Assembly: GCA_963691655.1 (NCBI GenBank)
Contig: OY829326.1
Location: forward strand, 75,571,235-75,635,234
DNA: 64,000 nucleotides
DNA from: Toxonevra muliebris
Lineage: Eukaryota > Arthropoda > Insecta > Diptera > Pallopteridae
Direction: 5' to 3'
Made by a program: the position numbers and the translations under genes. Position 1 is the stretch's first letter. Every line of letters starts with the position of its first letter. Of this stretch, positions 58,292-64,000 are shown in pieces. The notes under the pieces were generated by a model. The model was not told where the DNA came from, did no database searches, and worked only from the letters and a program-made list of their open reading frames with translations.

Positions 58292-58349
58292 ATGCCGATA
58301 ATTCGTTAGATAATTCTGAGAGATGTCGTACTCATGTCTTCTCTCTCTC

Positions 58350-58480
58350 TCTTATTTTTTGTGAAGTGGAATTCTTAAAAAATCGAAGTGATTTTTAAAA
58401 AAGTGAAGTGTTTTTTGAAGCGTAATAAGATAATGACATATTTTCAAAATTTATCTGGTTTTTGTTTTATATATAGTATA
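58350..58480 (+). repeat. Fragment of the GAAGTGATTTTTAAAAAAGTGAAGTG family
   Basis: tttttgtgaagtggaattct, gaagtgatttttaaaaaagt, gaagtgttttttgaagcgta match 43485-43560 on the minus strand. Confidence 0.65.
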
Positions 58481-58860
58481 TTAAAGACGTTTAAAAAAAA
58501 AGCTTTAAATATGAGCTTTTCTTCCAAATCTGTTAAATATGCATGCTAAAACAAGAATTTGATGGAAAAAACTAGCCCTGCTAAAAACATATAAAAAAAA
58601 TTTAAATGTTATAATAAAAAATTCCCGAAATGACCTCCATAATCAGGCACACCAGACTACATCCTTAAACAATTCGTTGCCGAAAAAATAAATTTTAATC
58701 AAATCTCTGCTGGAAAGTTTAATTGTTTATAACAAATTGACAAATTAATATTTTACATTAAAATAAATGTGACATATTTTTCTCTACTAGAACTTTGTTT
58801 AGCAAATTTTCGTTGAATTATTCCGACACTGGGTAAATTCGATATCCGCCTTAGAAAGCC

Positions 58861-59111
58861 TTACCTACCAGCGCCGCTTTTCAATGCACTTTCTGACATA
58901 AAAATGTTGCCTGTTTCGTTAGCTGCTACTGGTCGAAGCAACATGAGAACTAATGGGCGACCTTGAAATCTCTGCAGTGACTCTTCGCCGGAAATTTGTA
59001 CAATTGCAACAATTAAAATTGTGCACAACAATAGCTGAAAAATTATGGTGTAAGCACTATAATATGTGAAATAAACTGTTATTTACTTACGTTTATCAGA
59101 TTTTTTAACAT
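58861..59111 (-). CDS. Small secreted peptide gene (paralogue B)
   Basis: Minus strand, two exons: 59091-59111 (MLKNLIN, donor GTAAGT) and 58861-59034 (acceptor aatttttcag), intron 56 nt, 64 residues. Signal [16 protein letters not shown] is almost identical to paralogue A. The mature part starts EESLQRFQGRPLVLM and ends ALKSGAGR-stop, but the middle (LLRPVAANETGNIFMSE) has lost the proline-rich core of A. The C-terminal Gly-Arg could also be an amidation site after trimming. It lies about 4.2 kb upstream of the alpha2/delta ATG on the same strand, with its own TATA/Inr promoter. Family and function unknown; a real but rapidly diverging gene is more likely than a pseudogene since the frame and splice sites are intact. 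Confidence 0.75.
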
Positions 59112-59254
59112 TTTTTAATGTTTATTCAATTGAAAATTAAATTTTACTGAATTCGTTAAATGTGGGTATAGGCTATATATAGGTGATTCCAAAAGAAAAA
59201 TAAAATGTAATTTTTAATGAACGAAGAAGTTGTGTTTCTTGTATTAATTGATAA
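59112..59254 (-). promoter_or_regulatory. Core promoter and 5' UTR of minus-strand peptide gene
   Basis: Read on the minus strand: TATATATA at 59181-59174, Inr TCAGT with A+1 at 59148, spacing 33 nt, leader 37 nt, all the same as paralogue A. A GATA-type TTATCA (59254-59249) and gaaacacaactt are also conserved. Confidence 0.75.
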
Positions 59255-59526
59255 ATATGTGTGACGATTTTATATGGTCTTGCTATGGTTTGCCATTTCA
59301 TTTATAGTTTTTTTTGTTTGGTACTAAAAGAAACATTATCGAGCAGAAAGGGTGGCACGTTTTCTTGTTCGCTCTTGCATCACTGAAAAAATATATTTGG
59401 TGCCATACTCTGGTCTCATTGACAATAAATGGGCCAATAGAAGGGATTGATGAAAAAACGGAAAATAAAAACAGAAGGAAATTACAGAAATACATAAAGG
59501 AGAAACCAAACAACACAACTACAAAC

Positions 59527-59688
59527 TTAAACTTCGATTTCAAACTCATCACATCCAGGGTACCAAGCTGTTTCGGCATTCAGGCGGCCCACCCTCTTTG
59601 TACGCCATTTCCGATACATTCTTACTGGCATCCATTTTCGGCGTAATATATTGTTATATACCAGTTGCCTCTTTAGTGGTCGTCCGTT
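59527..59688 (-). CDS. Possible terminal exon of an unidentified gene
   Basis: Acceptor aattttcag at 59689-59697 followed by 53 open codons: NGRPLKRQLVYNNILRRKWM, PVRMYRKWRTKRVGRLNAET, AWYPGCDEFEIEV, then TAA. Strongly basic with an acidic end. It looks more protein-like than the overlapping plus-strand frame. No upstream exon was found in this window, so it may belong to a gene starting beyond 64 kb, or be a TE fragment. Confidence 0.4.
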   Translation of the reverse strand, partial: NGRPLKRQLVYNNILRRKWMPVRMYRKWRTKRVGRLNAETAWYPGCDEFEIEV

Positions 59689-59949
59689 CTGAAAATTAAC
59701 AAAAATCTACTCCATCTTTACAAAAACGACATTTATTTATAAAACATTATGAACATTAGAACATTTTTATTGAAATACATTTAATATAGAAATTACAATA
59801 TACAATAATTTAATTACAAAATAGTACTATTTCAACATGAAATCGAAAATTAATTTGAAATGCACTGGAATATAGTGAAAATATTACATGAACCAAAGTA
59901 TGTTTTCTTAACTAATTCCAGGTTGGCTGATCACAAAAATCACATTCAT

Positions 59950-60490
59950 TTTTTTCTATGGGTAAGTTTTCGAGCGCAAGACCGCTATGCGTGGTGAAGA
60001 GCCACATCCTACACGAGGTGATCCTGTTTCGCGAAACATAGTGGATCTAGACCAGAGAAGATCGAAAAATAATCCCTTTGGACTAAACCAGCAATCTATC
60101 CAATTGACATAAACATAGGCTCAAAGAACAACAATAGCCTCGGATAATAAAACCTACAACATCGATGACAACCTGGAAATGAAAAGGAACTAACGATCAT
60201 GGAAACAACATATCAGAAAAAATACACTACGCATATCCTCTTGGAATAACACATCGCTGTCAAACAAAGACCAGGAACTCCTAATTGAGATGGAAAGGTA
60301 CAATATAGATATATGTGCTCTTTCTGAAGCAAAGAAAAAGGAGAAAGTCATATAGTCCAAGAGGGATTGTAATTTATAGCATTTTTGACAACTTGATCTC
60401 CAAGAAAATGTTAGTTGGACCAAAAACAATCAACTTCGGGAAATGAGTTATAAACCGAAACAAACAATATGCCAATTAATTTCCAGATTC
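59950..60490 (+). mobile_element. LINE (RTE-like) 5' endonuclease fragment
   Basis: Plus strand: MGKFSSARPLCVVKSHILHE and VILFRET near 59958-60040, then WNNTSLSNKDQELLIEMERY, NIDICALSEAKKKEKV and RGIVIYSIFDN (60230-60390). The LxxEMxxYxxDIxxLSExxxK pattern is the start of the RTE-type apurinic endonuclease domain. Frames broken. Confidence 0.75.
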
Positions 60491-61600
60491 GATTAACGCT
60501 AAAAGTCGTGCGAATCGCATATGTAAAGTGGAAAATGTAAAGGATTTAATTAAAACAAGAAATAGAATAAATAAAAAACAAATCTTTGCATTTTCATTCC
60601 TTGCAATGAAAAGAACTACATATATTTTATTGTAATAAAAAAAGTTTTTTCGGTTATACGGCTAAATATGCGCTAAAATACAATTAAACCTATATTATTT
60701 AACTTTTTCTGTAACTATGAAGTGTTTGCTTTAATAAAATAAATATTTTTTTTCTGATATTGTCATTACAACGAAACATTACGGTTGAACAACTAAACCG
60801 ATCTTCACACTTTCTTTTCGCGGTTGAAAAATAAATAATCGAACTAAGTATTTGCAAGGTTTCACAATTTAAAAAAAATATTTAGTATTATTTTTTTATC
60901 TTTAAATTAAAAAAATTCAAAATTAGCAAAAATGTCAAATAAGCCTCACTGTAATGGGCGTGGAAGTGTGTCGAAATAACCTATGGGCTAAAAAAAATCA
61001 ACAATACTTCTGAAAGGCGTATAGAACTAATATAATAATTGCATTGTCAATATCATTTACTGTTCTTCGTATAAAAATCTATAAAAATCACACTTTTAGT
61101 GGTGCGTTTTCGTACCATTGTCAATTAATGGGTTAAATAAAATCAAGCTTTTCTCCGCATTTCAACTTGTTGGCTCTTAGGGCATGCTCACTTTGAAAAC
61201 GGCAAAGTCAACTGGGCCGTGGTGTCAAAGGAACCCCACTTTACCCTACACTTTTCAAATTTAAATTGTTTCACATGTTTAACTAAATAATATAACAAAA
61301 ATAAAAATAATAAAAATTTAATCAAATTTTTTTTATTGAATAAAATGATAGAAAGTTTTATAACTTAATGAAAATATTCGGTTCTATTTTAATTGTGACA
61401 TTACACTGTATCAAATTAATACCTCAACGACTGATTCGATTGGAAAAAAGAACGACGAATGCGTGTCAAATAATTTTATACTAGTGTTCGGCTAAGCCAT
61501 GAATAAATAAAAATAATGGAAAAATTAGCTACACATGTGCCACTTGAGCAGGCTTGTTCTATTTCTACAAGCCTTTTCTAGAACCTATACCAATTTGATT
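60491..61600. other. AT-rich DNA without recognised features
   Basis: No coding signal or paired repeats found. Confidence 0.45.
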
Positions 61601-61609
61601 TAGAGTGCC

Positions 61610-62265
61610 TTAACGAAGGATTTTTTGTGCTATTTCATTTGCACTAAGCGTCTTCCATAACAGTTTGCAATCTAAGGTTACCCCTAAATATTTAACATTA
61701 GAAGACAACTGCAGTGTTACTCCCTTTATTTTTGGTAGTAACAGGCCATCCTTCTTGAGTTTCCCGGTGAAGAGCACTAAGATGCTTTTACCGGGATTCA
61801 CTGAAAGACCCTGCAGATTGCACCAAACCTCGATCTTGTTCAAGACTTCTTGCATTTTGATGCACACCGTCTGTAAGGACAGTCCCGAGATTAATAGTAC
61901 CCACACATCGTCAGTATACGCTTAAATGTGAACTCCAAAATTTTGCAAATCATTAAGAAGGGAGTCCACCACGAAGTACCATAGAAGAGAAGAGAGTACG
62001 CCCCCTTGAGGGCATCCTTTCTCAACCTCGACCATAACACTGTCATCGTTTTCTCCCCCCGTGATAAGCAGCCGTTTGAATAGCATGGTATGAATCCATC
62101 GAATGACGATTTCTTCAACACCATATTGTCTGGCCGAAGAGCACATCGAGTCGAAGGTAGCGTTGTCAAAAGCCCCTTCGAAATCGACAAACACTCCCGG
62201 GGTGTAGTTCCCTGCCTCCAGCCCTTGTTCAACTGTACTAACACAGTCGTGAAGAGCTGATAAAA
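61610..62265 (-). mobile_element. Non-LTR retrotransposon reverse transcriptase fragment (minus strand)
   Basis: Reads ALHDCVSTVEQGLEAGNYTP, VFVDFEGAFDNATFD, KGCPQGGVLSSLLWYFVVDS, LQNFGVHI-stop-AYTDDVWVLLISGLS, WCNLQGLSVNPGKSILVLFT, NVKYLGVTLD. RT motifs are in order; the catalytic FADD-type box is YTDD and is preceded by a nonsense codon. It resembles I/LOA/R1-type LINEs. Its 5' side is cut exactly where copy B (62266-62770) begins. Confidence 0.85.
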
Positions 62266-62772
62266 GGCGATAGTTTCGAATAAGTTTGCAATTTTGTTGT
62301 TGGCGTGAAAAATTCCTAAGAACAAATTATGTACCCATATCCATTCAAAAAGCCTTATTGTGTATACCACACAGTAGCGCTACCACCAAAAGTAAGTTGT
62401 TTTTTTTCGCAAACTAAACATATAAAACCAGATGAATTTTGATGATACTTATGTCGTTTTCAAAAAACATTGCACTTTTTTAAAAATCACTCCGTTTTTT
62501 TTAAGAATTTCAAAATTTGAAAACGGCTGCCATGCCGCGCACGCTCTAATCAGAGTACGCTCCGAGCACGCTCTTTCAAATTTTTGTGTATTGTTTCAAA
62601 TTTTCGTGCTCTGTCCGCTCAGTCAATTTCTTCTGAGCGGGCTCTGATCACAAAAAGAAACACAATTACGTTTGCTCTGAGTGCTCAGAGCAAAAAAGTA
62701 ACACGATTACGTTTTCTGACAAATCGTGCTCTGCTCTGAGCTAATAAAGAAAAACGCCTATGAAAAAAGTTT
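62266..62772 (-). mobile_element. DNA repeat element, copy B, abutting a LINE
   Basis: Reverse complement of copy A (56130-57035) without the nested MITE; the two differ by scattered substitutions and a small insertion (ggtggtagcgctactgtgtg) near 62370-62390. It provides the empty site for the MITE in copy A. Confidence 0.75.
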
Positions 62773-62920
62773 TGAATACTCCACTAACATAAAGAGCAGT
62801 TCACGCAAAATTGGCAGGCAGGAAAGTTCTGTATCTTTTTAACCAGAACACTCAGAATAACAAATAATGCATTAAATGATAAGTATAATATTGTTTTTTA
62901 ATACTATAATATTAAAAGAT

Positions 62921-63161
62921 TTAAATTTCTTTGTTGTGCAAAAAGTTCCGGGTATTCCTTTTAATGGACCCCATCAACCTTTGAACATCCGCTCTGGGTA
63001 CTTTTGCGGTTATTTGGTTCCATTTTAGTAACACTGAATTAACATTTTTGACAATACCTGCATTTTTCTTCAACTTGTATTTTGTAATAGCCCAGTATTT
63101 TTCGATAGGTCGAAGCTGGGGCAATTGGGTGGATTCATATATTTGGGCACTACATCTATTT
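62921..63161 (-). mobile_element. Mariner-superfamily transposase, C-terminal part (3' of a split copy)
   Basis: Reads KIDVVPKYMNPPN then, after a one-base shift, CPQLRPIEKYWAITKYKLKK, NAGIVKNVNSVLLKWNQITA. The PxLRPIExYWA box with the last catalytic acidic residue is present. Joined to 63769-64000 by removing the LINE at 63174-63768 and one duplicated target site. Confidence 0.8.
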
Positions 63162-63173
63162 TATTTGTCTGAT

Positions 63174-63768
63174 TATTATTTATTATTATTAGTATTAGAG
63201 GAGCCCAACCAGGCAGGCACTGCGACCTAAAAGATCTTTTGTGCCATTCCCCATTTTATGACAAAAGACGTTCGGCTGACCTAATAAAAGTCAAGACATC
63301 TTTCGTTGAAGAAGATTTCATGTGATCAGCCGTCAAAAACGAATAATCAAAGATTCTTCCTCTGAGCCGAGCCAAGGCCGGACACTCACACAGAATGTGA
63401 AGTGTCGTCTCGTCGTCTTCCATACATAGACGACATTCTGTCTCATTGGACAGACCTATTTTGCTTAGGTGATATCTGAGCCCATGGTGTCCAGACATGT
63501 AGCCCACCAATAGCCTAAGGTCAGGTTTGGAATAAGAGATGGGCTGATTTTGGGCAAGCGGAATGGTGAGAGCTTTTGCCTGTCTTAAACCCGGAATAGA
63601 GTTCCAATACTCTAGCCATTTTGCCTTAGACCACTCCTCAACGATAGATTTCGTAAAGGCCCAGCCGATTCCGCAAAACGGATCGGGGCCGAAGTGCTTG
63701 GTAGATGAACCTTGCCTAGCCAGTTCATCGGCGGCTTCATTACCAGCAATGTCACGGTGGCCGGGTAC
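63174..63768 (-). mobile_element. 5'-truncated LINE (RNase H end) inserted in the mariner copy
   Basis: Minus strand: PGHRDIAGNEAADELARQGS, WAFTKSIVEEWSKAKWLEYW, KPDLRLLVGYMSGHHGLRYH, CRLCMEDDETTLHILCECPA, ending SAERLLS-stop at 63256. GHxxxxGNExADxLA is the end of the RNase H domain and the CxxC..HxxxxC block is the usual 3' zinc knuckle. A (TAA)n-like tail precedes 63173. Both sides carry the identical 12 bp tatttgtctgat (63162-63173 and 63769-63780), proving insertion. Confidence 0.9.
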
Positions 63769-64000
63769 TATTTGTCTGATACCAATCCATGGTTTTCTTA
63801 GAGTAGTGGCAACTGGCTAAATAAGGCCAAAACTTCACTGGCGAATGGTGGTGAGGAACAAATAGCAATAGTGGTTTCGAAAGGCACTCTTTGATCTAAA
63901 TATCAGACGTCATAGAAGAGGATATCACAAATGCCCTGGATTTGAGACCACAGCTGCAAATAGCCTGCCACACCATTGATTTCTTTGCAAATTTATCCAT
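63769..64000 (-). mobile_element. Mariner-superfamily transposase, central part (5' of the split copy)
   Basis: Minus strand: MDKFAKKSMVWQAICSCGLK, SRAFVISSSMTSDI-stop, CLSKPLLLFVPHHHSPVKFW, PYLASCHYSKKTMDWYQTN. In related transposases I recall FWPDLASCHYS; here the Asp is Tyr and one stop is present, so it is inactive. It continues beyond the window. Confidence 0.8.

Noticed and set aside
59314..59646. 110-codon plus-strand ORF
   Set aside because: No domain or splice support; the minus-strand exon with a clear acceptor is a better reading of the overlap.
59935..60010. Minus-strand tail reading THSGLALENLPIEKNECDFCD
   Set aside because: The plus strand reads the start of an RTE-type LINE (MGKFSSARPLCVVKSH), followed by endonuclease motifs, so the minus reading is a shadow.
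63256..63820. RNase H ORF extended through WIGIRQI as one LINE protein
   Set aside because: The 12-bp target duplication at 63769-63780 shows that the upstream part belongs to the mariner transposase.

Overview
The window looks like AT-rich nuclear DNA of a higher (cyclorrhaphan) fly. The evidence is short GT-AG introns mixed with multi-kilobase introns, Inr/TATA promoters, and a dense load of Tc1/mariner, hAT-type, PIF/Harbinger-type, piggyBac-like, RTE-type and RNase-H-type LINE debris and a tRNA-derived SINE. Some repeats resemble ones I associate with tephritid fruit flies, but the species assignment is inference.

Layout. (1) 1-1071: 5' part of a decayed Tc1-like element on the minus strand, lying in an intron of the next gene. 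(2) 1398-4680 (+): the last exons of a coiled-coil protein gene (best guess CCDC102A-like, alternative myosin-XVIII-tail-like), with a mutually exclusive-looking alternative 3' exon and a 1.6-kb foldback element in its last intron. (3) 4.7-18.6 kb: gene-poor DNA of repeats and TE remnants. (4) 18675-54660 (-): a complete voltage-gated calcium channel alpha2/delta subunit gene. I rebuilt 22 coding exons whose splice phases all agree (about 1211 residues), from signal peptide through the VWA/MIDAS domain and Cache-like region to a separate last exon encoding a GPI-anchor signal. Its introns hold many DNA transposons, several with recognisable inverted ends and 3-, 8- or 10-bp target duplications. 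(5) 40049-40335 (+, inside the big alpha2/delta intron) and 58861-59111 (-, upstream of alpha2/delta): two paralogous two-exon genes for small secreted peptides, with a 56-nt intron at the same codon and nearly identical core promoters. I know of no family they belong to; they are the most interesting new item. (6) 59527-59688 (-): a possible orphan terminal exon. (7) 59.9-64 kb: RTE-type and RNase-H-type LINE fragments, and a mariner-superfamily transposase copy split by a 5'-truncated LINE with a perfect 12-bp target duplication.

The only long protein that can be read end to end is alpha2/delta, a membrane-anchored extracellular protein that traffics calcium channels. The peptide genes probably act independently; they share the locus by nesting. 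No rRNA, functional tRNA, CRISPR array or bacterial-type feature was found.
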